DNA of 64,000 nucleotides, taken from assembly GCA_036346275.1 (NCBI GenBank), contig CM070726.1, forward strand, positions 30,663,410-30,727,409, written 5' to 3'. The stretch's first letter is position 1; the number at the start of each line of letters is the position of its first letter. Under the pieces are notes generated by a model. It made no database searches and was not told the origin of the DNA. It saw nothing but the letters and a program-made list of their open reading frames with translations. Of the stretch, positions 24,515-34,582 are shown in pieces. Both the position numbers and the translations under genes were made by a program. The stretch comes from Otatea glauca. Taxonomy: Eukaryota > Streptophyta > Magnoliopsida > Poales > Poaceae.

Positions 24515-25110
24515 AATAATCCAACATGATAGAAGGAAGAACATCGAGATAGATTGACACTTCATCAAGAAGTTGGATGGCAGAGTACTTTAAGTTTCGT
24601 ATGTCAAGCCTATAGATCAACTTGATGATGTTTCGACAAAAGGAAGGCCTTGTTTGGTAGAGCTCTAGATTCTGGCTTCACCTCAGATCTGAATCTTGTA
24701 GGCTAAAATAAATAGAATTAAGTTTATATTTTTAGTCTAAAATTAAATAAAATGACCTACCTAAACACTCTTAATATACCTATAGATCCAGCTTCGCGGA
24801 TCTATGGAGCTACAAATACCCAGCTCCACTAGATCCATGAATTGGTAGAGCTGGAGCCGTACCAAACACACCCTTAGTGTTTTATCTTTATTGTGAACTT
24901 GTAACATGAGGGGGCCATTCATATAGTTGCCTCATCTTGAGGGGAAGTGTTGGATGTCCTTATGTTAGAAAGTAAGAATGTATGAGGGGTAAAATGTAAA
25001 AGAGACTTGATAATATGGATAAAGAAGAGTAGAGCAGGTCAGTTCGACCATCTCTCTCCCTGCTAAAAATTTCCTCTCCTCTTTCTAATCCCTACATTAC
25101 AATCTAACCC
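24515..25110 (+). pseudogene. Ty1/copia remnant: RNase H tail, polypurine tract and LTR start
   Basis: Near 24550-24655 one frame reads HFIKKLDGRVL, a stop, then VSYVKPIDQLDDVSTKG, the conserved C-terminus of copia RNase H (usually HFIR..., QLAD.FTK). A MITE at 24646-24874 cuts the frame just after the final conserved residues. After it, GAGGGGAAG at 24939-24947 is a polypurine tract followed directly by TGTTGGATGTCC at 24948, an LTR start of usual copia form. The LTR end is not defined and may lie near 25103. The rest of pol is absent upstream, where a long LTR ends at 24442. Confidence 0.7.
24646..24874. mobile_element. MITE, about 229 bp
   Basis: Imperfect terminal inverted repeats: GGCCTTGTTTGGTAGAGCTC at the left and, on the opposite strand from the right, AGGGTGTGTTTGGTACGGCT. 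No open frame. The GTTTGGTA termini are of a type common in grass MITEs. No clear TSD could be fixed, so the superfamily stays open. It sits in the end of a copia reading frame. Confidence 0.6.
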
Positions 25111-25137
25111 AAATCCTCATAAAACTTGCAATTAATG

Positions 25138-25422
25138 TTATATTGGAATCGAAATGGTTTGTATCCATGGAAGTGCAGTGTCGCACAGTGAGATGACATT
25201 TTGGCCATTCCTGTCCTTATTTGCCAGATCAACCAGGAAATTCTTGTAGCCGCGAGTGTCAGGTGATCGGGATGGATCAATCAGTTGAGAACTTAAGGTG
25301 GTATGCAGATTTGGAATCCAGAAGTCCACATTTGATTTGTGCCTCATACTAGTTGTTAGTTGTAGCATGCGTAGATGTCTTCCATTGATGCTCATATAGC
25401 ATTTTTTAGATGCCAGATTCAT
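25138..25422 (-). CDS. Possible gene fragment, 94 codons, function unknown
   Basis: A minus-strand frame starts with Met at 25422. The composition is protein-like, with segments such as FWIPNLHTTLSSQLIDPS and DTRGYKNFLVDLANKD. I do not recognise the family. It lies just after the copia LTR start and has no visible promoter or partner exon. It may be a captured gene fragment or chance. Confidence 0.25.
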   Translation of the reverse strand: MNLASKKCYMSINGRHLRMLQLTTSMRHKSNVDFWIPNLHTTLSSQLIDPSRSPDTRGYKNFLVDLANKDRNGQNVISLCDTALPWIQTISIPI

Positions 25423-25429
25423 TGTGCAA

Positions 25430-26222
25430 AAAACGGGAGATAGATTGGTGGTGCGAGCAGGTATACACGCACAAACATTCTAAGCAATAGATAAAAGGTG
25501 AAGAGAGATGTTATACTGAGAGCAGCGGGTGTATCGAGTTATTTTTAGTGAAACATGCGAAAAGAACGGTGTTTTCGATACTAGAGTTGGAATTGCTGGT
25601 AAGGCTTTGATGACGAAGTGAAATAAATATACGGTTTTGCTAAATCATAGTCGTCTAAAATTTCACTAAATCCCAATCGATTTTCTAACTTGTAGATCTT
25701 GGTTGATGTTCGTGCTTTGCTGAGCTCATCTCTCTCCTTTCGGTGCCGCTGTGAGGGTTAGGGCTTGGTCCGCCGGTTAGGGTTTAGGTTCATCGGAGCC
25801 CCGTGCTTAGAGGTAGGGAGGTGCAGTGGAGGCACAGTGGTGGCAATGATAGTGGTGGTGGTGGTGTGGCGAGGCAACAGTGGCACCACCTTGGCCGCAG
25901 GATAGAAGTGGATGGTGGGCAGCGACGGTTGGAGGGCCTAGGATGAGCTCCGAGGGAGGATATACGAAGGGAGGTGGTGTCGAATCCAACGCCGCTGTCG
26001 TTGGATACGAGAAAGAAGGCCAGCTTGTAGAGGCGGGGTGGAGAAGGAGGTGGGTGGTGTTGGCGTCGTCCTCAGCACCTCAATCTGCATCAGATGGTGG
26101 AATCAACAGGGGTAGGGCTTGTCAGCGAGCCTCGTTGGTGGCACTGATGAGGTAGGAGGCGGCGCGTGGGGAGGGGTGATGGTAGCGGTTGGTGATGGGG
26201 TGGGAGGAGTGGAGGCTAGGGG
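25430..26222. other. Unassigned DNA between the copia remnant and the Ds-like element
   Basis: The first half is AT-rich and non-coding. From 25740 it becomes GC-rich with (GTG)n-type runs (25840-25870), giving low-complexity open frames on both strands that are not convincing genes. A short GGTTAGGGTTTAGG at 25777-25790 resembles telomere repeat but is too short to mean more. Confidence 0.4.
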
Positions 26223-27280
26223 TAGGGGTGAAAATGGATCGGATACGGACGGATAATAGCTCTACCATATTTGTTTTTATATTTTTTCTCGGATGCGGAT
26301 ACGGATACGGATAGTCCGGATCTGAATCTGAATCGAGATAATATCGAATCTGATCTGGATCGAATCTGAATCGAATCGGATCTGGTTTGAATATTTTATC
26401 GGAACATGATAACACCTTAGATTGTATATAAAAAGTCAATGAAAACACATAACTAGTTGATTTGATGAAAATATTATTGAAAATTGAACAAATATAAGCA
26501 TTTTCATTCACTTAGACAATAAGTAGATACCATGTCGTAAATAAAATTATATAAGACTTAGTTTATCACATACATACAATTAGTTCATTATACACGTAAA
26601 TAAAAACACAAAAATGAAGGTAATCTTTACTCAAAGATACAAATGGAGGCAAACACATAACACACTAAAAGTTTGATAATACTTAAATATCACGTCTCTA
26701 GAAAAAGTATATAATACTTATATGTAATGATCCAAGATTTATATTCTTTGTTGAATTATGTCAAAAATAATAAATTATGTATTTATGAGTTTTTATGATT
26801 TTTATCTACTTATTTAAATATTTTTCTATTAAGAATAGGAATATTTGATTTTTTTGAGAAAATTTAAAATCTGATAAATTCTTGAAAATAATTTTTAAAA
26901 TGTTAGATTATTTCTGGAACTTTCTAAAAAAAATCGTAATTTTTGGAGTTGGTTTGCTAATTTTAATAATTGAAACTTACGTTATGGATTAATTAAATTA
27001 GAAAATAATTCTGAAATTAAGAAATATTTTTGGGCCAGAAGAGTAGTTTTGGCCCAGCCCATATGTATATCCGGATATCTGATCCATCAATATCCGGATT
27101 ATCCGAATCCGTATCCGTATCCGACGGATAGTGAGCTACCGAATCCGTATCCATATCCGACAAAAAAAATCCGTATCCGTATCCGATCCGATACTATCCG
27201 ACAAATATCCGATCCGACAAAATCCGTATCCGAAAATATTCGAATCGGTCGGAAACTATCCGATCCGTTTTTCATCCCTA
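26223..27280. mobile_element. Non-autonomous hAT element, Ac/Ds-like
   Basis: The 1058-bp element starts TAGGGGTGAAAATGGATCGG and ends GATCCGTTTTTCATCCCTA. The inverted termini (TAGGGRTGAAAA) match the Ac/Ds type. The flanks GCTAGGGG (26215-26222) and ATTAGGGG (27281-27288) agree at 6 of 8 bases, as expected for an aged 8-bp hAT duplication. Subterminal regions are filled with direct and inverted copies of CGGATACGGA (26290-26390) and TCCGTATCCG (27090-27240), the kind of sub-terminal repeats that hAT transposases bind. No transposase is encoded. Confidence 0.8.
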
Positions 27281-27631
27281 ATTAGGGGTAGGGAAATGAC
27301 GTACATGGTTGAATTTAGATCCTATGTCTTAAAATAACTAAGAGTTTAAAATTTTTTAGTTAACTCTGACAACCCCATAAAATATACCAGGGTCGTGGCT
27401 TCATTGCCTGGTGCTTCGATGATCCTGAGCTCAATCGAGTAGTTCAATGGTGGGCTTTGAGAGTGCTTTACCTCATCTTCCTAGGATGAAGTGCGTTTGG
27501 CCACCTCTGGATACAAGCCGTACATTTACCATCCGACGGTGCTGGAGTCTGGAGACCTCTCTGACCCCTCACCGCTCCAGTTAACCACCCTCCCCGTCCC
27601 AACGGCTGGCTGTCTATCCCAATCCAATACA
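27281..27631. other. Upstream region of the mnmE gene
   Basis: This 350-bp stretch lies between the Ds-like element and the mnmE ATG. No canonical TATA box is evident close to the start; the pyrimidine-rich 27560-27625 (CCCCTCACCGCTCC, CCGTCCCAAC) is compatible with a TATA-less housekeeping promoter and 5' leader. A weak in-frame GTG-initiated extension from 27491 exists but shows no organelle-signal character. Confidence 0.4.
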
Positions 27632-29438
27632 ATGGCTCGCTCTCTTTCTCGCCTCCTCCCCCTCTTTCTATGGCGCCCCACCCCACCCCTCCTCCGCCGG
27701 CGCCTCCTAAACCCAAGCCCCAAAACCCTAGCCACGCGCGCGGAGACCCTCGCCTCCCGCCACTCCCTTGTCATCCCAGGCGACGAGCGCTCGCCCTCGC
27801 CCTGGCGCAGCCCGGACTGTCGCGGCGGCGGACCCCCAGGGACGATCGCCGCCATCGTCACCTCCCTCGGCGGCGGCCCCGCGGTCGTCGGGATTGTGCG
27901 TCTCTCCGGCGCCGACGCCGTCACCGTTGCCGCCCGCGTGTTCCGGCCGGCCAGGAAGGCACCAGCGCCGTGGCGGCCGCGCAGCCACTTAGCGGAATAC
28001 GGGTTCGCTCTTGACGGGGATGGCAGCGTCATCGATGAGGTTCTGCGGCTCTGCGCTGGTTATTAGCTAGTGCTTATACTGCTTAGTGTAAATTCTAACC
28101 TTGCGATTTCTCAAGGTTTTGGTGTTGCCTATGTTGGCTCCAATATCGTACACCCGGGAGGATGTGGTGGAGCTCCAGTGCCATGGCAATGATCTTTGCT
28201 TGCGGCGTGTGCTGAGGGCCTGCTTGGAAGCTGGTGCCAGGCTCGCCGACCCTGGTTATTTGCTTGCTCACTCGCTGCCTACTGTTCAGTTGTTGAATTG
28301 ACGTTATACAGTGGACATTTACTGCTATAATTATAGTTAGAGAGAAATGGACGGATTCTCTTAGTTCGAAGAATCAAATGATCAGTAAGATATCTGATTT
28401 TTTTAAAATAATATATGTTTAATGAAAAATTACAGAAATAATATGCTGAAAAAAATAACAGTTTTACCCACCTGTCGCACGTCCAAATTGCGACAAATAT
28501 TATGTCACAATTCCGAATTGCGATAATCTCTTTGTCGCAAGCTAAAGGTTCAGCGTAAAAACCTGTGTTGCTCGGCCTTCGGCCTCATTTTCACCGAGCG
28601 AAGCACACAGCCGAGAGCGCACGTGCCGGAGAAAAAGAGAGGAGAGGGGAGAGGAAGAAGAAGAGGAGGAGGGGAGATTCGTCGCGTGTTGAGGTAAAAG
28701 TCTTGTTTCATTGTTTTAATTTAGAATTTAGTGACCAAATGAAATAGATTAGTAAGTAATTAGGTAAAAGTCGTGCGATCATTAAAAAATTCATGAAATG
28801 TTTGACAGGTATGGACGAACGAGTAGAATTTAAAATACACTACGGAGAAAGGGTTCCGCAGATGGGAGCACAAGGGGTGAAACTTAGTCATTTTTCAAGT
28901 GTCATGGTTGGCCTGTCACGTGCTGGTGAGCATGTGTCATCCATCACCTTTCAAAGTGAAAAATGACAACACTCTACACATTGCTTCCAGCTTTTTCAGT
29001 CTGATTGGACAACACGTTGCCAGCAGCATTCTCAACCTGATTTCAGCATTCGAGACAGCGTGTTATTAAATCGGCTTAAGAAAGCTGCTGCCAGCCTGTT
29101 GTCACATCGGCCTGAAAAAGCTGAGACGGAAACACGCTGCCTATTGATTTCTCAGTTCGATTAGTCACATCCGCTTAAAAAGGTGACGAGACGCGACGCC
29201 CGTTATCACATAGCGACATACAACACACTGTTTGTCTCAGAGCGAAGTGACAACACCCTACAACCCACCGCTTTCTCCAACCAAAACGACAACACGCTGT
29301 AGCCCGCTTTTTCAGACCTAAGTGAGATAAAACCACCCACCACCCAAGCAGCCCTTCTTCCCAACCCCAACCTGCACCACATTGCAATCACAGACCGAGG
29401 AGGAAACCCAAGCCGTGGGAGGGGTAGACGGGAAATAC

Positions 29439-29445
29439 TATAAAA
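29439..29445 (+). promoter_or_regulatory. TATA box of the gene in the MULE-type element
   Basis: TATAAAA (context ATACTATAAAAGGCC) lies 53 bases before the ATG at 29492. The pyrimidine and CA-rich text CACACATACACAGCTCCC that follows is a plausible start-site and leader region. Confidence 0.55.
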
Positions 29446-29491
29446 GGCCAAACCGCAGGCACACATACACAGCTCCCACTCACACTTCACC

Positions 29492-30465
29492 ATGGCTGGA
29501 TCCTCTAGCAAAGCATTCTCGTGGACACCAGATATGAGCACCGCAGCCCTTTATTACACATTGAACGTTAAGCATAATAGGAAGGATGACCCGTTCAAGG
29601 AGGAGAACCTAACTACAATGGTGTCCAAATTGCAAGAGTGGCGTCCGACATTATCAAGGCATAACGTGACAACCTCTGGCTCGAACCTTGTGACCTCCGA
29701 CGACCTCAAGGCGCACTTGCAATGGTGGTGTCAAAGGTATTTCAGGATGTGCGAATTAGCCGACCACCCTTCTGCTATAGGTTTCTCTATGAGACTTTAT
29801 AGGGTATTGATGCTGCTCGAACAGAGCATATTAAGATTAGTTATTTCCTATTTGTACAACCTACTAATCTTTTTAGCATTATCCATAAGTTCATTAATTC
29901 GTATGCTCGTCTTGTGTGTTAGTCATTCTCGAAGGTTAAAGAGTTGCTGAACAAAGATATCCTAGAATTCGTGGCGATGTATATGCTCTTCGGCGGTGGT
30001 GTGATGTCTGGTTCGCGCAGAAGATGCAGAAGAAGATATAACTGGAGGGGTAGAGGTCCACCTAGTACTGTTGCAGCAGTAAGTTCAAGAGGACGTTCAA
30101 CCACCACCGAAGGGGGGCTTGCTTCTAACTACGCAAATGACGATGACGATTTCAAGCCACCTAGACCTCGACGTTCAAGTACTACCATAACAAGCCGTTC
30201 AAGCACTACTACAACAGGCCGTTCAAGAAACAATGCAAGAGGACGTTCAACCAGCACTAAAGGAGAGCTAGCTCCTAACCATACAAATGACGACGATGAT
30301 GACGATTTCATGCCACCTAGGCCACGAACATTGCGTCCTCGGAAGTGTCCGAATCCCGACGATGATATTACATTAAGCCCTATCAGGTATCCAAACGTAG
30401 TACTCCGTCAGAAACCAATAGATAACTATCGTTTTTTTGACCATGCCCTATTTCGACAACTATGA
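29492..30465 (+). CDS. Myb/SANT-like domain protein with basic repeat tail, inside the MULE-type element
   Basis: Proposed exons 29492-29803 and 29923-30465 (119-bp GT-AG intron, phase 0) give a 284-residue protein. The first exon reads MAGSSSKAFSWTPDM, then LQEWRPTLSRHNVTTSG and DDLKAHLQWWCQRYFRMCELA. The second exon starts SFSKVKELLNKDILEFVAMYMLFGGG. This order (W-T start, LK..L..W...Y, then a ...LLNK....F..M..LFG block) resembles the Myb/SANT-like domain of plant L10-interacting and Harbinger-associated proteins (PF12776 type). That is a resemblance by eye. The tail has repeated RGRSTTT/SRSSTTTT and acidic NDDDDDDF/PPRPR units. The frame is open throughout and the gene lies on the same strand as mnmE. 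Function unknown; it may be a captured or mobile DNA-binding protein. Confidence 0.55.
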
Positions 30466-33400
30466 TCATAGAATGTATGGTTTTGTGACTTAGTCCTTCA
30501 CTAGAGGCATGTACCTATGTAATATGTTGTATTCCAGCTTTATGAATTCTCTAAGGCGTGTATGTACCTATATTGTATCCCAGTTTTATGAATTCCCTAA
30601 GACATGTACCTATGTTATATCCCAGTTTATGACTTAGTCCTGCACTTTGTAATATCAATATCATGTTTTATTCAATATTTTACTATGATTTTTCGTCAAA
30701 TTTGGAAATTTGTCGCACATCGAAAGAGAATGACGAACAACGAATTTTTATTTTTTTTGTCAAAAAATTTAACTGACATAATTTTGTCAAATACTACATG
30801 AATTATCACCGACAAATATGATTTTTTCTAAATTTATTGAACCCTAGTTTGAACTGTAAAATTCTAGCAACCGTCAATATTTTTTCGAATAGTATTTAAC
30901 TCAGTCGCGCAACCAAACTGCGACAGAGACATGTACTTGCGACAGAGTCTCTGTCGCAATTTGAGCGTTGAACCATACCGACAGCTCTCTGTCGCAATTC
31001 CAAATTGCGACATAGAGATTATCGCAATTCAGAATTGCGACATAATATTTGTCGCAATTTGAACGTGCGACAGGTGGGTAAAACTATTATTTTTTTGCAT
31101 ATTATTTCTGTAATTTTTCATTAAACATATATTATTTAAAAAAAATTCCAAGATATCTTGTGATGTACTATCATTACGAATTCCTCACCAAATTTACATG
31201 TTTTTTTTTCCAGGTGAGTTCACCCTTTGTGCATTCCTGAATGGGAGATTGGACTTGACCCAAGCGGAGAATGTGTCGAGGCTCATTTCAGCTAAGTCCG
31301 CAGCTGTGGCAGATTCGGCATTGGCTGGCATCCAGGCAAGTCACGAGCTTATGTTGTGGACAACAGTTTTTTCGTTTTTGATAGACCTTGAGAAACATAT
31401 GAGTGAGATCCTGTTAGGAAGGTTTTGAGCCTTAAGGTTGAAGATACTAGAAACTTAAGCCATTCAAAATAGGGATTAGTTGAAACAACTCTCTATGAGG
31501 TTAAAAACCTTTTACAATTGGAAGCTTAACTTCATATGCTTTAGCTCCTTCGAGAAGCCCAATGCAGGAGGCTTTTTGAAGAAACTAAGTGCTCCAAAAA
31601 CAGGGTCTGAATTATCTGTATGTTGGAATGTAGGGAGGCTTTTCTACTCTAGTAAAATCTTTGAGATCAAGGTGCATAGATTTGCTCACTGAAATCGAGG
31701 CTCCTCTAGATTTTGAAGATGAGTTGCCTCCTTTGGACCCAACAATGCTGGTTGGCAAAATTAATGATATGAGGCACGAGGTTCAGGATGCTTTGGACAC
31801 TGCTAATTATGATAAGCTGTTACAATCTGGCCTACAGGTACTTTGTTCTTTGCATGATATTCAAGGGTTAATATAATATAAACATAATGAAGATTGAAAA
31901 ATGTATTTAGAATTTGGTGCAGATAGCAATAATTGGCCGCCCAAATGTTGGCAAGTCAAGCCTCCTGAATGCTTGGAGTAAGGTATGTGCTTAGATATAC
32001 CTCTTTCATGTATCTGTCTTGCATATTGGACCACCATATCCTTTTTTGGTCTCCACTTTTTGATGTTATCCAACATGCTTGTTAATCGTTTATTATTTTC
32101 TACATGTGAGAAGCGACATGAACTAAATTTTATTTAATCGTTTTCTTCTGTGAATTTAAATAAGCCATACCAAAACAGCTGTGGATGCCCTAATGCCATG
32201 CGATTAGCATGGGGGTGTAGAATTATCTTTGTTCAATATATTCTGTCCTGAACACAAAATTATCTTTGCGTTTACAATGCTGGTTAAGTGGTTATTTAGG
32301 AATACTGATTGTAGACCTGTAGTCTATAATTCCATATAACATATACTATATACTTAAGAATGTTATGTGTCGTTGGATTTCTTTTGTATTGCATCCATAA
32401 TAGTTGATATTGGAATTTAAATGTTCAGCTTGCAGAGTGAAAGAGATATTGTTACTGAAATAGCTGGAACTACAAGGGATGTAGTAGAAGCAAATGTCTC
32501 AATTCATGGCATCCCCGTTACCCTTCTAGACACTGCTGGTATAAGAGAAACTGATGACATTGTAGAAAAAATTGGTGAGAGTTTTTTTATGTCAGAATAT
32601 ATATTCTATATTACAAAGGAGTAATTGTAAAGCTGATGCTAGTCTTGACATCTGTCTTCAATTCTGCTATCACACAGGCGTGCAGCGATCAGAGGCTGCT
32701 GCACTAGGAGCTGATCTGATTATTATGGCAATAAGTGCAGTTGATGGGTGGACTGAAGATGACACAACTTATCGAGCATGTTTTGATTAATAAGGTACTT
32801 TCAGTTTCGTTTTCTCATCAATTTTCCTGATGCCTGGCAGCAGTTTTTCCTGCCTTGTTCAGTAGTGCTGACTGTTTAGAAACTAGTCTTTGAGACCCTT
32901 TGAGTGTGTTTCTTCAGAAATTATGCATAATGATTATTCGTGCCCATTTGGAAATTATGCATGGTAATTATTCTATTTTTCTTCCTTTTTGGAGATCAGA
33001 AATCCTCAGGTTCTGTGGTGCCAATGGTTCTTGTAATCAACAAGGTAGATTGCACACCATTTGTTTCAGGAGAACAGTTTGGACGATTCAGTGCACTTTT
33101 CAGAAAACATGTACAAACATGTGCAGTCACTGGTAAAGGCATTTCTGAGTTGGAGAAGGCTGTAATAGAGGTCAGAGGCCTTGAGCCCATACCTTCCGGG
33201 GGACGACGGTGGACTGTAAACCAGGTAGGTGGTTCAGTTTGCTTAATAACAGAATGAAAGTAGTTCTGCTCTGAGAATTGTTGCTCCAAATGTCACATAT
33301 GAAAGATTATTTACTGCTTTCAAAATCCATTATGTATTATCCAGAGGCAATTTGAGCAGCTCCTAAAACCCCAAGAAGCTTTTACAAGACTGGAGTCATC

Positions 33401-33570
33401 GATCAATGAGCAGGTACCAATCTATAGACTTGAGGGAAGCTGCATTGGCTCTTGCAACAATCAGTGGGGAGGACATATCCGAAGAAGTTTTGAGTAGCAT
33501 ATTCAGCAAATTTTGCATTGGAAAGTTATCCACAAGCACCACATCCTATAGATTCTTGTTGATCCTCTGA

Positions 33571-33875
33571 AGATGGTTTCATCCTGTTGTTTTGAACTGA
33601 AGCTTCTTACTCAACGCGAACAGGCAGTAACATAGTGACACAGAATGATCCGAACAAACCCCTCTAGTTATCTGAAGTGCCAGATGAAGAACATAGCATT
33701 GAAACCTGCCATCTTACTATACTCGAATATGTGCTGACTGCTGAGGATAGAGCCCAAAGATTTCACCATTTTGAGGTGGGGCCTACCTGATTTGTCACTG
33801 TGCTTCAGAGTAGCTGTGCTGTACCTGCAAAATCTTCCGAATTAGTACACTCGGAGGTGTTTGCTTTAGGGCTAG
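33571..33875 (+). other. Probable mnmE 3' flanking/3' UTR sequence
   Basis: This is unique-looking sequence between the mnmE stop at 33568-33570 and the solo LTR. No further conserved frame was found. Sequence from 34583 onward, ATTGTGGAAAGACG to about 34660, probably continues the same 3' region, interrupted by the LTR. Confidence 0.4.
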
Positions 33876-34577
33876 TGTTGGTGTCAAAAACTTGAAGTAG
33901 GGTTTCTAACGACAAAGACACCGCATTTAATACAGTTCGAGCGTGCGGTCGATTTGACTGTAGAATCGACAAGGTAAAAATATAAAATTCACTCAAAGCC
34001 GATCGTAACGATTAATCGGTTTAAACTCAATCAGCTTGAAACCGATCAAGATCAAGGTAACAGGATAAATCTCTTAGATTCAATTAGCTCAAAGCCGATT
34101 AAATCAAGATAAAAAAGGGTAAATCTAACTAGCCGATTAAGGCTAATCAGAGGATAAAGGTATATCGATTCTGAAGAAGGCGATGCGCAGCAAAATCAGA
34201 ATAAATCGAATCTGGGCGTAATTGATGGAGATCAACAATCGGCAATGCGCAACTTTATTGATCAAGATCGAATTGTAAAAAGACTAAATTACAGAAATTA
34301 CTTCTAGTTGACGGAAAAGTAGATGAAAAGTAGACGCGAATTGGTTGATTGGCTCTGGGCAGCTTTTCTGATCACCTATAGACCTCTTTTATACCCATTG
34401 GCCGATAGAATCCTGATACAACACGTTAGGAGTAGAATCCGTATCGGCCTCTATTTGGATGATGCTTTCCTTAACAACCTGTTCCGTTTCCAAATATCTT
34501 CAATTTGCATCCTGATCGTATCTTGTTGATCTTGGACTGCCGATTTTGACCCTATCTACCAAATTTTGGTGTAAACA
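33876..34577 (-). repeat. Solo LTR of the Tat-like family downstream of mnmE
   Basis: A 702-bp LTR, TGTTGGTGTCAAAAACTTG to GGTGTAAACA on the + strand, is homologous to 4540-5191 and 15366-16007. It is flanked by the perfect TSD GCTAG at 33871-33875 and 34578-34582 with no internal region. This is the product of LTR-LTR recombination. It lies about 305 bases after the mnmE stop. Confidence 0.9.
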
Positions 34578-34582
34578 GCTAG

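Larger units (their letters stand above)
28396..31149 (+). mobile_element. MULE-type element in mnmE intron 2, carrying a gene
   Basis: A 2754-bp element is flanked by perfect 9-bp duplications AAGATATCT (28387-28395 and 31150-31158), the size made by Mutator-like transposases. Termini are long inverted repeats: GATTTTTTTAAAATAATATA at the left against GGAATTTTTTTTAAATAATA on the other strand from the right, continuing for over 150 bp through the block with TTTACCCACCTGTCGCACGT. The inner TIR contains several GTCGCAATT/AATTGCGAC palindromic units. Inside there is no transposase; instead a spliced gene (29492-30465) with its own TATA box, preceded by diverged repeats of a GACAACACGCTG-like unit (28990-29310). 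Carrying a non-transposase gene makes it similar to a Pack-MULE, but whether the gene was captured or belongs to the family is unknown. Confidence 0.82.
27632..33570 (+). pseudogene. mnmE: mnmE/TrmE homologue: organellar tRNA modification GTPase, split by introns and damaged
   Basis: MnmE with MnmG makes the (carboxymethyl)aminomethyl group at U34 of certain tRNAs; in plants the nuclear copy serves organelles. Inferred exons: 27632-28039, 28116-28254, 31214-31335, 31634-31837, 31923-31982, 32436-32574, 32678-32794, 33000-33224, 33345-33413 and a last piece from about 33424. Exon 1 has a basic, Ser/Leu/Pro-rich leader fitting a transit peptide, then TIAAIVTSLGGGPAVVGIVRLSG of the TrmE N-terminal domain. 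G motifs are present: GRPNVGKSS (exon 5), GTTRDVV and DTAG (exon 6), NKVD (exon 8). The functional FCIGK motif is at 33511-33525. Oddities: exon 3 ends at a GC donor; exon 7 lacks 2 nt against the splice phases, giving an early stop; the last intron and start of the last exon appear lost; CIGK is followed by 15 extra codons. Intron 2 (2.96 kb) holds a MULE-type element. Confidence 0.88.

Noticed and set aside
25777..25790. GGTTAGGGTTTAGG as telomere repeat
   Set aside because: Only two imperfect units and no array; too short to indicate an interstitial telomere.
27491..27631. Upstream in-frame extension of mnmE
   Set aside because: It starts at GTG, has no transit-peptide character, and the ATG at 27632 begins a typical basic Ser/Leu leader.
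27526..28032. Frames of 74-168 codons on other strands and frames over mnmE exon 1
   Set aside because: Shadows of the GC-rich first exon; the + frame from 27632 matches the TrmE N-terminal domain.
29175..29541. Minus-strand frames of 70 and 111 codons in the MULE-type element
   Set aside because: They lie antisense over the promoter and first codons of the plus-strand gene and have no recognisable features.
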